Part shown: piece after piece, positions 10,543 to 24,147 of the stretch | Numbering within the stretch: position 1 is the first letter of the stretch | How the letters are laid out: every line of letters begins with the position of its first letter | Source of the DNA: Streptomyces chartreusis NRRL 3882 | Lineage (GTDB): Bacteria > Actinomycetota > Actinomycetes > Streptomycetales > Streptomycetaceae | Assembly: GCF_900236475.1 (NCBI RefSeq) | Contig: NZ_LT963352.1 | Location: forward strand, 2,418,001-2,482,000 | Direction: 5' to 3' | DNA length: 64,000 nt | Made by a program: the position numbers and the translations under genes | The notes under the pieces: generated by a model | Seen by the model: only the letters and a program-made list of their open reading frames with translations | Told to the model about the DNA's origin: nothing | The model's database searches: none

Positions 10543-13296
10543 ATGACCACCGGACTGATCCCGGGGGGACAGCCCCCGGACCCCCGGCCGACGGGTGGCC
10601 TGCCGCAACAGCGGTGCGAGCCGGTCGGCCACGCAGCCCAGCACGTCGAGAACCGGTCGAGGAGTTCTGTGATCACCGCGCGCGCGGCCGCCAGTTTCGA
10701 GCCCGTCGGGCGATCTGTCGCGAGCGCCCGCTCCTTCGTCCGCGACACCCTCCAGGGCTGGGGCTTCGCCGACATCGTCGACGACGCCGTCGTTCTCACC
10801 AGCGAACTGGTGACCAACGCCGTGGTCCACGCCGGCACCTCCGCCGACCTGCTCTGCCTGCGCAGCGACGAGGGCGTACGCATCGAGGTGGCCGACCGGT
10901 ACCCCGAGCGTGAGATCCCGCTCCAGGCCTCGGCCATCAACATGGGCAGCCCCGACCGCGAGGGCGGACGCGGCCTCCAGCTGTGCGCGGCCCTCGCCGG
11001 CCGCTGGGGTGTCGAGTACACCCCCACCCACAAGACCGTCTGGTTCCAACTCGACCTCCCGGCCCGGACGGTGGGCACCCGCGCGGCCGGCCCGGCCCTC
11101 CCCGCCGACCTCCTCCCGCTCGCCGACGGCCGGGTCCGCGTGGCCGTCATCCAGATCGACCGCACCGGCCACATCACCGCCTGGAACGAGGACGCCGAGG
11201 ACCTCTTCGGCTACCCGGCCGAGCAGGTCACCGGCAAGCCCCTGACCGACCTCGCGGCCTGGCCGCACACCCCGGGCACCAGCACCGGCATCGCGGAGGC
11301 ACTCCAGCTCTCCCGCTGGGAAGGCAGCTACGGCATCCGCGCCGCCAACGGCCGCGTCACCCCCGTCTACGCCTCCCACCTGCGCGTCCGCGACACCGGC
11401 GGCGAACCGTCAACCGTGTGCCTCCTGGTGAGGGACCACGAACGGGCCGTTCTCCAGACGCCCCTGCGCGTCCCCGCCTCCGACAGCTCCACCACCTCCG
11501 AGGGCCAGAGCACCGACCCCTTCGAGGTGTTCATCGGCTACCCCGCCCCGGACGACCTCGACGGCCTCCTCCAGCGCACGGTCGAACGTGCCCGCGACAT
11601 GCTCGACGGCGATTCCGCGTTCCTCCTGCTGGCCACCGACGACGAGACGGAACTGGAGGTCCGCGCCTCCACGGGCCTGCCCTCCGCCCGCCAGCGCTTC
11701 GCCCGCGTCCCCGTAGAGGCAGGCTCCGGCCGCTACGGCTCCGCCCGCATGCCGGCCGTCCACGACGACCTGACGGCGGTCCCCGGCGCCGTGCCGCTGC
11801 TGAACGGCACGGGCATGCGCTCGGTCGTCACGGTCCCGCTGAAGGTCGAGGGCCGCCTCACCGGCTCCCTCGGCGTCGCCGCCGAGGCCCCGGGCAGATA
11901 CTCCAACGAGGAAGCCCTGCGCCTCCAGTTCGCCGCCGACCGCATCGCGCTCGCCGTCGAATCGGCCCGCCTCGGCGAACTCGAACGCCTGCGCCGCGGC
12001 TCCCTGAACTTCCTCGTCGAGGCCTCCGACCTGCTCGCCGGAACCCTGGACCGCGACCAGACCCTGGCCCTGATGGCCCAGATGACGGTCCCGACCCTCG
12101 CCACCTGGTGCGCCGTCTACACGATCGCCCACCAGGCCTCCGAGCCGTACCTCTCGTACGTCCTGCACGAGGACGAGGAACTCATCGACGGCATCAAGTC
12201 CCTGCTGTCGAAGGTGCCCCCGCCCGATCCGGTCCCCACCCCCGGCGCCCGCGTCTGGACGGCCCCCGCCGAGGTGGCCCACCAGGCGGCCCTTCGCAGC
12301 TCGATGCGCAGCCTCGGCCTCAGCGGCGGCCCGACCCACCAGGTCACCCCCGGCATCGGCCCGACCCTCGCCACGGCATCCGCCGTGGGCGGCGAGACGG
12401 TCGTCCTCCCCCTGGTCGCCCGCAACCGTGTCATCGGCATGCTGACCCTCGGCAAGCCGACCGACGAGCACTTCCGCCAGGAGATCCTGGAACTGGCCGA
12501 GGACCTGTCCCGCCGAGCCGCCCTGGCCCTGGACAACGCCCGCCTCTACTCCGAGCGCACGGCCATCAGCCAGTCCCTCCAGCGCAGCCTCCTGCCGCCC
12601 GAACTCCCCGACATCGAGGGCGTCGAGGTCGAGGTCATCTACCGCGCGGCCGGCGAGGGCAACGAGGTCGGCGGCGACTTCTACGACGTCTTCCCCATCC
12701 GCGACGGCGCCTACGGCTTCGCCATCGGCGACGTCTGCGGTACGGGCCCGAACGCGGCGGCGGTCACGGGCCTGGCCCGCCACGCCCTGCGCCTCCTGGC
12801 CCGCGAGGGCCTCAGCGGGCCGGCGGTCCTGGAACGCCTGAACTCCGCCATCCTCGACGAGGGCGCCCGCAGCCGCTTCCTCACCCTCCTCTACGGCGAG
12901 ATGCGCCCCCAGGAGGACGGCAGCGCGGAACTGAAGGTCGTCTGCGCCGGTCACCCGCTCCCGCTGCGCCTGCGCCAGGACGGCTCGGTGGAACCGGCAG
13001 CCGAACCCCAGCCGCTCCTCGGCGTCATCGACGACCTGGAGCTCTACGAGCAGACGATCACCCTCGACCCGGGCGACGTGCTCCTGTGCGTCACGGACGG
13101 CGTCACCGAACGCCGCGAAGGCGCCCGCATGCTGGGAGACGACGGACTCGCCGACGTCCTCACGACCTGCACGGGCCTCACGGCGGGCGCGGTCGCGGCC
13201 CGCATCATGCGCGCGGTGGAACGCTTCGCTTCGGACGCCCCGTCCGACGACATGGCGATCCTGGCGATGCGCGTCCCGGGCCTCCACAAGGACTAG
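10543..13296 (+). CDS. osaC: OsaC: anti-sigma-type kinase / PAS / GAF / SpoIIE phosphatase protein
   Basis: A 917-residue multidomain regulator. About residues 45-170 are an RsbW-like HATPase_c domain (SELVTNAVVHAG N box, EGGRGLQL G box). A PAS domain (about 190-290, RTGHITAWNEDAEDLFGY) and two GAF-like domains (about 326-480 and 482-675) follow. The C-terminus (about 677-917) is a PP2C/SpoIIE phosphatase with metal motifs EVGGDFYD and SDDMA. This matches S. coelicolor OsaC, reported to restrain SigB after osmotic stress. The kinase-like domain could bind a sigma factor while the phosphatase acts on an anti-anti-sigma factor. The ATG at 10543 (MTTGLIPGG) has a GGAGG somewhat far upstream. A GTG at 10501 is the alternative. 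It is divergent from osaA and ends at a strong terminator. Confidence 0.9.
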   Translation: MTTGLIPGGQPPDPRPTGGLPQQRCEPVGHAAQHVENRSRSSVITARAAASFEPVGRSVASARSFVRDTLQGWGFADIVDDAVVLTSELVTNAVVHAGTSADLLCLRSDEGVRIEVADRYPEREIPLQASAINMGSPDREGGRGLQLCAALAGRWGVEYTPTHKTVWFQLDLPARTVGTRAAGPALPADLLPLADGRVRVAVIQIDRTGHITAWNEDAEDLFGYPAEQVTGKPLTDLAAWPHTPGTSTGIAEALQLSRWEGSYGIRAANGRVTPVYASHLRVRDTGGEPSTVCLLVRDHERAVLQTPLRVPASDSSTTSEGQSTDPFEVFIGYPAPDDLDGLLQRTVERARDMLDGDSAFLLLATDDETELEVRASTGLPSARQRFARVPVEAGSGRYGSARMPAVHDDLTAVPGAVPLLNGTGMRSVVTVPLKVEGRLTGSLGVAAEAPGRYSNEEALRLQFAADRIALAVESARLGELERLRRGSLNFLVEASDLLAGTLDRDQTLALMAQMTVPTLATWCAVYTIAHQASEPYLSYVLHEDEELIDGIKSLLSKVPPPDPVPTPGARVWTAPAEVAHQAALRSSMRSLGLSGGPTHQVTPGIGPTLATASAVGGETVVLPLVARNRVIGMLTLGKPTDEHFRQEILELAEDLSRRAALALDNARLYSERTAISQSLQRSLLPPELPDIEGVEVEVIYRAAGEGNEVGGDFYDVFPIRDGAYGFAIGDVCGTGPNAAAVTGLARHALRLLAREGLSGPAVLERLNSAILDEGARSRFLTLLYGEMRPQEDGSAELKVVCAGHPLPLRLRQDGSVEPAAEPQPLLGVIDDLELYEQTITLDPGDVLLCVTDGVTERREGARMLGDDGLADVLTTCTGLTAGAVAARIMRAVERFASDAPSDDMAILAMRVPGLHKD

Positions 13297-13303
13297 GGCA
13301 CGA

Positions 13304-13335
13304 AAAAGGCCCCACCCGTGAGGGTGGGGCCTTTT
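13304..13335. terminator. Bidirectional rho-independent terminator, osaC / tRNA-Thr
   Basis: A perfect 14-bp stem (AAAAGGCCCCACCC pairing with its complement) with a four-base GTGA loop. A-tracts and T-tracts on opposite sides let it serve osaC from the left and the tRNA gene from the right. Confidence 0.9.
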
Positions 13336-13339
13336 CTGC

Positions 13340-13415
13340 TGGAGCCCCCAAACGGAATCGAACCGTTGACCTTCTCCTTACCATGGAGACGCTCTACCGA
13401 CTGAGCTATAGGGGC
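13340..13415 (-). tRNA. tRNA-Thr (anticodon GGT)
   Basis: The complement folds into a standard 76-nt cloverleaf. The acceptor stem is GCCCCTA with TGGGGGC (one G-T pair), the D arm is GCTC...GAGC, the anticodon stem TCTCC/GGAGA encloses loop ATGGTAA with anticodon GGT, the T arm contains GGTTCGATTCC, and the 3' CCA is encoded. It reads threonine ACC/ACT codons. It lies leftward of and in the same direction as the rRNA operon, but beyond the rRNA terminator and the DegT-like gene, so it is probably expressed separately. Confidence 0.97.
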
Positions 13416-13488
13416 CTGTCGCTTTGCGGGTTTCCCGCGCGGCAACGGAATAGATCATACCCCGAACAGACCCGTGCTCCCAACCACG

Positions 13489-14166
13489 TCAGAAAGCGGG
13501 CTGAAGAAGCCCTCCAAGGGCATTACAGGCGGACACGATCCGCTGCATGTCCCGCTTGGTCAGAGTGGCGTCCACCGGCAGCGCGAGCGTCTCATCGGAA
13601 GCCCGCTCCGTCTCCGGGAGAGACACACACCGTCGGAATTCGGGCAGTCGATGCACGGGAGTCTTCACCGGCACGCGGCACTCGACTCCCCTGCTCCGCA
13701 CGGCCCGCGCGAAAGCGTCCCGATCCGGCCGCCCGTTGCCCGGAACACGCACGACGTACTGCTGATAGGTGTGCCCGTCACCGTCGTCCGGTGTCCGCAC
13801 ACCGCTCAACTTCGCGTGGAGGTAGGCTGCCCGCTCCCTGCGCTGGGCTATCTCGTCGTACGGCGCCTCGGATTCCCCCTGCTCCAGCACGAGCAGCCCG
13901 TGCCGCGCTCCCAGCTCGTGCAGCCGCGCGATGTCGGCGAGCCGGCCGAAGCGGTGTACGACCACCACGGCAGCGGTCCGCGGAGTCACCGCCGCTTCCA
14001 CAGCGGAGGCATCGAGGCAGTAGGTGAAGGGATCTATGTCGGCGAAGACGGGCAGCGCCCCGGCCTTGGCCACGGCCTCGGCGACCTCGACGTTCCCGAA
14101 GGCCGGCACGACGACCTCGTCACCGAGTCCGACCCCGGCGGCCCTGAGCATTGCAGCAGTACCCAT
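13489..14166 (-). CDS. Truncated DegT/DnrJ/EryC1/StrS aminotransferase-like protein, probably inactive
   Basis: A 225-residue protein clearly related to the DegT/StrS family of PLP enzymes, normally about 370-400 residues. MGTAAMLRAAGVGLGDEVVV matches the N-terminal PLP-phosphate region. VVVVHRFGRLADI and HGLLVLEQGES match the segment just before the cofactor site, but the usual E-D-A-A-Q there is E-Q-G-E-S. The part with the catalytic lysine (roughly 90 residues) is absent: the sequence jumps from APYDEI to the C-terminal region (RAAYLHAKLSG, then HTYQQYVVRVP). About 50 N-terminal residues are also missing. Family-like residues (CAISIQS) continue upstream of the ATG to an in-frame stop at 14197-14199, and no ribosome binding site is visible. 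The start lies only 47 bp past the rRNA terminator. It may be a remnant or a repurposed non-catalytic protein. Confidence 0.7.
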   Translation of the reverse strand: MGTAAMLRAAGVGLGDEVVVPAFGNVEVAEAVAKAGALPVFADIDPFTYCLDASAVEAAVTPRTAAVVVVHRFGRLADIARLHELGARHGLLVLEQGESEAPYDEIAQRRERAAYLHAKLSGVRTPDDGDGHTYQQYVVRVPGNGRPDRDAFARAVRSRGVECRVPVKTPVHRLPEFRRCVSLPETERASDETLALPVDATLTKRDMQRIVSACNALGGLLQPAF

Positions 14167-14212
14167 GCTCTGGATGCTGATCGCGCAACGTGAACTTCAA
14201 GTGACGGAGAAC

Positions 14213-14254
14213 AAAAAAGGGTTGGACCCGTAACCGAAGTTCCGGGTCCAACCC
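14213..14254 (-). terminator. rRNA operon terminator
   Basis: On the minus strand a perfect 12-bp stem (14219-14230 with 14243-14254, arm GGGTTGGACCCG) is followed by six T residues (14213-14218). It lies directly downstream of the 5S gene. Confidence 0.93.
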
Positions 14255-14265
14255 TGTCAATATTT

Positions 14266-14384
14266 GTTCGGCGGCGTCCTACTCTCCCACAGGGTCCCCC
14301 CTGCAGTACCATCGGCGCTGTAAGGCTTAGCTTCCGGGTTCGGAATGTAACCGGGCGTTTCCCCTACGCTATAACCACCGAAAC
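14266..14384 (-). rRNA. rrf: 5S ribosomal RNA
   Basis: The complement starts GTTTCGGTGG and ends CGCCGCCGAAC, with the internal block CATTCCGAACCCGGAAGCTA typical of bacterial 5S rRNA and a self-complementary terminal stem. It is the last gene of the leftward rRNA operon. Ends are accurate to a few bases. Confidence 0.95.
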
Positions 14385-14472
14385 GCTATGAAACTGTCAG
14401 CCGCACCACACCATGACCATGGCATGGGGCTGTTCGTGGTTTCAGAACCAACACAGTGGACGCGAGCAACTG

Positions 14473-19413
<4,941 letters not shown>

Positions 19414-19533
19414 TGTGTACCGGTAATCCGGTGCAACACCACGAGAGCGGAACAGCCAGGCGGAATAAGCCCGGCCGTTCACAGCGTCCTCGCTGTGTTT
19501 TTTCAAAGGAACCTCGTCCCAGCGGATGCTGGA

Positions 19534-19594
19534 GACGGGGTATCAACATATCTGGCGTTGACTTTTGGCACGCTGTTGAGTTCTCAAGGAACGG
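19534..19594 (-). promoter_or_regulatory. rRNA leader element
   Basis: On the minus strand this block contains CCTTGAGAACTCAACAGCGT and then GTCAACGCCAGATATGTTGA. It is the conserved leader upstream of actinobacterial 16S genes, associated with antitermination and 16S precursor processing. TTGAGAACTCAA is itself a small inverted repeat. Confidence 0.65.
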
Positions 19595-19654
19595 TCGCTT
19601 CCTTTGTACTCACCCTCTCGGGCTTTCCTCCGGGCGCTTCCCTTCGGTCTTGCG

Positions 19655-19785
19655 TTTCCGACTCTATCAGATCTTTTTCCGATCCGATTTCCTCGGTGCT
19701 TTCCAGGTTCCCGCTTCCGCGTTTCCCTTTCCGGCGGTTCCGACTTTATCAGAGGTTTCTGAGTCGGATTTCCCTTCGTCGGCCG
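19655..19785 (-). promoter_or_regulatory. Probable tandem rRNA promoters
   Basis: Two near-identical modules read leftward. Each has GGAAATC(C/G)GA followed about 20 bp later by TCTGATA(G/A)AGTCGGAA, with -10-like hexamers TAGAGT (19661-19666) and TAAAGT (19743-19748) about 80 bp apart. Streptomyces rRNA operons are known to use several tandem promoters. The -35 boxes here do not match TTGACA, so the exact assignment is tentative. The rest of 19414-19842 shows no gene. Confidence 0.55.
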
Positions 19786-19842
19786 GGCATGGTTCCCGTG
19801 CCTGAGTCGGCCGGGTGCCCCTTCGGAAGGAGTTGTAAACCT

Positions 19843-19889
19843 ACTGGAGCGGGGCTCCTCGATGCAAATCGAGGAGCCCCGCTCCCAGT
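19843..19889 (-). terminator. Terminator of the RNase J gene
   Basis: A very stable hairpin with arms around GCGGGGCTCCTCGAT and its complement, about 20 bp of stem, 28 bp beyond the rnj stop codon on the minus strand. It separates rnj from the rRNA promoter region. Confidence 0.85.
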
Positions 19890-19916
19890 TGGCGCCTGTT
19901 CAGGCCCGACGGACCG

Positions 19917-21602
19917 TCAGACCTCCACGACCACAGGCAGGATCATCGGCCGACGTCGGTACGTGTCCGAGACCCACTTGCCCAGCGTGCGGCGAACGAG
20001 CTGCTGGAGCTGGTGGGGTTCGACCACGCCGTCCTGGGCGGAGCGCTCGAGTGACTCCGTGATCCTGGGGATCACGTCGCCGAAGGCGGAGTCCTCGATG
20101 CCGGAGCCGCGGGCCTGGATGTGCGGGCCCCCGGTGATCTTCCCGGTGGACGAGTCCATGACCACGAAGACCGAGATGATGCCCTCGTCGCCGAGGATCT
20201 TGCGGTCCTTGAGCGCCGGCTCTCCCACGTCACCGACCGAGAGGCCGTCGACGTAGACGTAGCCCGCCTGGACCTTGCCCGAGATCTTGGCCTTGCCCTC
20301 GACGAGGTCGACGGCGACGCCGTCCTCGGCGATGACGATGCGGTCGTGCGGGACGCCCGTCAGGGCGCCCAGTTCGGCGTTGGCGCGCAGATGGCGCCAT
20401 TCGCCGTGCACCGGCATCAGGTTCTTCGGGCGGCAGATGTTGTAGAAGTACAGCAGCTCGCCGGCCGAGGCGTGGCCCGAGACGTGGACCTTGGCGTTGC
20501 CCTTGTGGACCACGTTGGCGCCCCAGCGGGTGAGGCCGTTGATCACGCGGTAAACCGCGTTCTCGTTGCCGGGGATCAGGGACGACGCCAGGATCACGGT
20601 GTCGCCCTGGACGATGCGGATCTGGTGGTCCCTGTTGGCCATCCTCGAGAGGGCCGCCATGGGTTCGCCCTGGGAGCCCGTGCAGACGAGGACCACCTCG
20701 CTGTCCGGGAGGTCGTCGAGCGTCTTGACGTCCACCACCAGGCCCGGGGGGACCTTCAGGTAGCCCAGGTCGCGTGCGATACCCATGTTGCGGACCATGG
20801 AGCGCCCGACGAAGGCGACGCGGCGGCCGTACTCGTGCGCCGCGTCCAGGATCTGCTGGATGCGGTGGACGTGACTGGCGAAGCTCGCGACGATGATGCG
20901 CTTGCGGGCGCCGGCGAAGACCTGGCGCAGGACGTTGGAGATCTCCCGCTCGGGCGGGACGAAGCCCGGGACCTCGGCGTTCGTCGAGTCCGAGAGCAGG
21001 AGGTCGATGCCCTCCTCGCTCAGACGTGCGAATGCGTGGAGGTCCGTGAGGCGGCTGTCCAGCGGGAGCTGGTCCATCTTGAAGTCGCCGGTGTGGACCA
21101 CCATGCCCGCGGGGGTGCGGATGGCGACGGCCAGCGCGTCGGGGATGGAGTGGTTGACCGCGACGAACTCGCAGTCGAACGGGCCGATGCGCTCGCGGTG
21201 CCCTTCCGCCACCTCGAGGGTGTACGGGCGGATGCGGTGCTCCTGGAGCTTGGCCTCGATGAGGGCGAGGGTCAGCTTGGAGCCGATCAGCGGGATGTCC
21301 GGCTTCTCGCGCAAGAGGAAGGGGACGCCGCCGATGTGGTCCTCGTGGCCGTGCGTGAGGACGATGCCCTCGATGTCGTCGAGGCGGTCCCTGATGGACG
21401 AGAAGTCCGGCAGGATCAGGTCGATTCCGGGCTGCTCCTCCTCGGGGAAGAGCACTCCGCAGTCGACGATCAACAGGCGGCCGCCGTACTCGAAGACCGT
21501 CATGTTCCGGCCGATCTCGCCGAGGCCGCCGAGTGGGGTGACCCGCAGGCCGCCTTCGGGGAGCGGCGGGGGCGGGCTGAGTTCGGGATGCGGATGACTC
21601 AA
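19917..21602 (-). CDS. rnj: Ribonuclease J
   Basis: A 561-residue metallo-beta-lactamase/beta-CASP ribonuclease that acts in the cytoplasm on mRNA and rRNA with 5'-exonuclease and endonuclease activity. The zinc-binding motif HGHEDH is near residues 85-90 (LTHGHEDHIGG). Further ligands lie in the HTGDFKMD block, and the beta-CASP insert includes GSQGEPMAALSRMA. A C-terminal small domain follows. The start is a TTG at 21602 (MSHPHPELS), supported by GGAGAG eight bases upstream and by the 561-residue family length. Longer in-frame extensions are not family-like. RNase J next to dapA and thyX is a conserved actinomycete order. Confidence 0.93.
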   Translation of the reverse strand: MSHPHPELSPPPPLPEGGLRVTPLGGLGEIGRNMTVFEYGGRLLIVDCGVLFPEEEQPGIDLILPDFSSIRDRLDDIEGIVLTHGHEDHIGGVPFLLREKPDIPLIGSKLTLALIEAKLQEHRIRPYTLEVAEGHRERIGPFDCEFVAVNHSIPDALAVAIRTPAGMVVHTGDFKMDQLPLDSRLTDLHAFARLSEEGIDLLLSDSTNAEVPGFVPPEREISNVLRQVFAGARKRIIVASFASHVHRIQQILDAAHEYGRRVAFVGRSMVRNMGIARDLGYLKVPPGLVVDVKTLDDLPDSEVVLVCTGSQGEPMAALSRMANRDHQIRIVQGDTVILASSLIPGNENAVYRVINGLTRWGANVVHKGNAKVHVSGHASAGELLYFYNICRPKNLMPVHGEWRHLRANAELGALTGVPHDRIVIAEDGVAVDLVEGKAKISGKVQAGYVYVDGLSVGDVGEPALKDRKILGDEGIISVFVVMDSSTGKITGGPHIQARGSGIEDSAFGDVIPRITESLERSAQDGVVEPHQLQQLVRRTLGKWVSDTYRRRPMILPVVVEV

Positions 21603-21765
21603 AAGACTCTCCTCAACCACGCACGCCACGTACCGGTAGGGCACGTGGCGCGCGTGACGTTCGTGCAGAAGCAGTTGTCGTATGGATGGTGCGGGCACCG
21701 GTGGCCCGCTTATTCAGTTGTGAAGCTGTGAAGCAGGTGCGCGGGGGTCCGCGCGAAGTCTGGTG

Positions 21766-22665
21766 TCAGAGCTGTACCCCGCCGGCGGCAAGATCGATCT
21801 TGAGTTGCTCGATCTCCTCGGGCGCGCACTCGACCATGGGGGCGCGCAGGGGTCCGCCGGGCAGGCCCTTCAGGGCGAGCGCCGCCTTGGTCGTCATCAC
21901 GCCCTGGGTGCGGAACATGCCCGTGTAGACCGAGAGCAGCTTCTGGTGGATCTCGGTGGCCTTCTGGACGTCGCCCGAGGTGTATGCGTCGACCAGGGCG
22001 CGCAGCTCGGGGGTGACCACGTGGCCGACGACCGAGACGAAGCCGACCGCGCCCACGGAGAGCAGAGGCAGGTTCAGCATGTCGTCGCCGGAGTACCAGG
22101 CGAGACCGGAGCGGGCGATGGCCCAGCTCGCCCGGCCCAGGTCGCCCTTGGCGTCCTTGTTGGCGACGATCCGGGGGTGCTCGGCGAGGCGGACGAGCGT
22201 CTCCGTGTTGATCGGGACGCCGCTGCGGCCGGGGATGTCGTAGAGCATGACCGGCAGCTCGGTGGCGTCGGCGACGGCCGTGAAGTGCCGGTAGAGGCCC
22301 TCTTGCGGGGGCTTGTTGTAGTACGGGGTCACGAGGAGCAGGCCGTGTGCGCCGGTGCGCTCCGCCGTGCGGGCGAGTTCGATGCTGTGGTGGGTGTCGT
22401 TGGTGCCGACCCCGGCCACGACGTGGGCGCGGTCGCCGACGGCCTCCAGGACCGCCCGTACGAGATCCCTTTTCTCCGCGTCACTGGTGGTCGGCGACTC
22501 GCCCGTGGTGCCGCTGATGACCAGGCCGTCGTTGCCTGCGTCCACCAGGTGGGTGGCGAGCCGCTGCGCGCCGTCGAGGTCGAGTGCGCCGTCCGCCTTG
22601 AAGGGCGTGACCATGGCGGTGAGGACCCGCCCGAAGGGGGTCTGCGGAGTCGAGGTCGGAGCCAT
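21766..22665 (-). CDS. dapA: 4-hydroxy-tetrahydrodipicolinate synthase
   Basis: A 299-residue class I aldolase that condenses pyruvate with aspartate semialdehyde, the first committed step to diaminopimelate and lysine. The Schiff-base lysine lies in IVANKDAKGDL, the catalytic tyrosine in LVTPYYNKPPQEGLY, and the TGE(S) substrate motif in ISGTTGESPT. The start is the ATG at 22665. It sits between thyX and rnj in the same direction. dapB, the next pathway enzyme, lies about 3 kb to the right, so the two lysine genes are near but not contiguous. Confidence 0.95.
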   Translation of the reverse strand: MAPTSTPQTPFGRVLTAMVTPFKADGALDLDGAQRLATHLVDAGNDGLVISGTTGESPTTSDAEKRDLVRAVLEAVGDRAHVVAGVGTNDTHHSIELARTAERTGAHGLLLVTPYYNKPPQEGLYRHFTAVADATELPVMLYDIPGRSGVPINTETLVRLAEHPRIVANKDAKGDLGRASWAIARSGLAWYSGDDMLNLPLLSVGAVGFVSVVGHVVTPELRALVDAYTSGDVQKATEIHQKLLSVYTGMFRTQGVMTTKAALALKGLPGGPLRAPMVECAPEEIEQLKIDLAAGGVQL

Positions 22666-22740
22666 GGGTTACACGCTACTCGTTGCTCAGGACCGGGTCT
22701 GCCCTAGGGGGAGGCGACAAGTCGTGACAAAGGTGGAGCC

Positions 22741-22774
22741 CGGCACTGCCTGCTCGGGGGTTCAAGCAGTGCCG
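22741..22774 (-). terminator. Hairpin downstream of thyX
   Basis: Nine-bp arms CGGCACTGC and GCAGTGCCG flank a 16-base loop, about 100 bp past the thyX stop. It lacks a T-tract, as is common in Streptomyces. Confidence 0.6.
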
Positions 22775-22876
22775 GACCCGTTTGATCAGGCTAGATGAAC
22801 TTCTCGAAATGCCGCAATACGGACACTTCGCGCGGCTGAACCGTACATCTGTGCCTGACCGGGGAACCGGGGCGCG

Positions 22877-23617
22877 TCACGGCGCCACGCGTCCGTTCGC
22901 GTTGAAGGCCGCGTAGGTGAGCGGCATGAGCCGGGCCCACTCGGCCTCCATCTTCTCCCCGACCATCTCGATCTCGCGCTGCGGGAAGGACGGGACCTTG
23001 GCCAGCTCGTGCTGGGTGCGCAGGCCGAGGAAGTGCATCAGCGAGCGCGCGTTGCAGGTGGCGTACATCGAGGAGTACAGGCCTACAGGGAGGACCGCAC
23101 GGGCGACCTCGCGGGCGACGCCGGCGGCCAGCATCTCCTGGTAGGCCTCGTACGCCTGCCGGTAGGAGTCCTCCATGACACGGCCGACCAGTTCCTGCTG
23201 GGCCTGGGTGCCCTCGACGAAGACGTACTTGCCGGGGCGGCCCTCCTGGACGAGCTTGCGGGACTCGTCGGGGACGTAGAAGACCGGCTGGAGCTCCCGG
23301 TAGCGGCCGCTCTCCTCGTTGTACGACCAGCCGACGCGGTGCCGCATGAACTCGCGGAAGACGAAGATCGGGGCGCTGATGAGGAAGGTCATCGAGTTGT
23401 GCTCGAAGGGGCTGCCGTGCCGGTCCCGCATCAGGTAGTTGATCAGGCCCTTGGAACGCTCGGGGTCCTTCTTCAGCTCGTCCAGGGACTGCTCGCCCAG
23501 GGTCGAGACACGGGCGGCGAACAGGACGTCCGCGTCGGACGCGGTGTGCTTGACCAGCTCGACGGTCACATCGCTGCGGTAGCTGGGCTTGGGGTCGTCG
23601 GCGGGGGTGTCGGTCAC
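22877..23617 (-). CDS. thyX: Flavin-dependent thymidylate synthase ThyX
   Basis: A 246-residue enzyme that makes dTMP from dUMP using FAD, NADPH and methylene-tetrahydrofolate, without producing dihydrofolate. The ThyX signature RHRxxxxxxxS is present as RHRVGWSYNEES. The flavin- and substrate-binding region around RSLMHFLGLR is also intact. Its promoter lies in the 178 bp gap to the divergent small membrane protein gene at 23796. Confidence 0.95.
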   Translation of the reverse strand: MTDTPADDPKPSYRSDVTVELVKHTASDADVLFAARVSTLGEQSLDELKKDPERSKGLINYLMRDRHGSPFEHNSMTFLISAPIFVFREFMRHRVGWSYNEESGRYRELQPVFYVPDESRKLVQEGRPGKYVFVEGTQAQQELVGRVMEDSYRQAYEAYQEMLAAGVAREVARAVLPVGLYSSMYATCNARSLMHFLGLRTQHELAKVPSFPQREIEMVGEKMEAEWARLMPLTYAAFNANGRVAP

Positions 23618-23795
23618 GGTTGGCAGGGCCTTCCCATCTCGTCGTGTGGCGACGCCACTCTACGGCCCGGCGAAATCAGCGCGATCGGTGGCGTGCCGCA
23701 ATGAAAATGGTGAAACAGGGCACCTCTGAGGGAGTTCGTTCGTCTTTACGGACGAGAGTGATTCGTTCCATTCCCCGAAGGGAGAAGCACCCCTG

Positions 23796-24035
23796 ATGTC
23801 CGGTCGGCGTGAACCCGTACCGTTCGCCTTCGTTGCCGAGGCCGACAGGTTCCGCAGTAATGTCACTCCCCCACCCCGCGAGCGGCTGTCCGTCGGCCAG
23901 ATGGCCGGGCGCTGGCTGCTGGGTCTGACCATCGTGGCGGGGCTCGTGGGCTCCCTGGTCGTCGGGACACCCGCGCTGTCGTCGGACGACCCGGGCTCGC
24001 AGCCCCAGCAGTCTCAGGCGTCGCAGAAGAACTGA
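23796..24035 (+). CDS. Small single-pass membrane protein of unknown function
   Basis: A 79-residue protein with a basic N-terminus, one hydrophobic helix (about residues 41-60, WLLGLTIVAGLVGSLVVG) and a short Ser/Gln-rich tail (QPQQSQASQ). AGGGAG precedes the ATG by about a dozen bases. I do not recognise a family beyond a conserved Streptomyces hypothetical at this locus. It diverges from thyX and precedes the PH-domain protein by 112 bp. The single helix with a polar tail suggests a membrane-anchored accessory protein, but no function can be assigned. Confidence 0.6.
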   Translation: MSGRREPVPFAFVAEADRFRSNVTPPPRERLSVGQMAGRWLLGLTIVAGLVGSLVVGTPALSSDDPGSQPQQSQASQKN

Positions 24036-24147
24036 GCCGTCCCATTGCGGCGGTGACTCCATCCGGCCCCCCGCCAGTGGTGACCGGGGACACAGATCGG
24101 TAGCCTCACCGGGCACAGCCCACGCATGGATCGAGTGAGGACCAGCC

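Noticed and set aside
20121..21731. Plus-strand open frame of 536 codons opposite rnj
   Set aside because: An Asp/Val/Gly-rich antisense shadow. The minus strand encodes RNase J with intact metal ligands.
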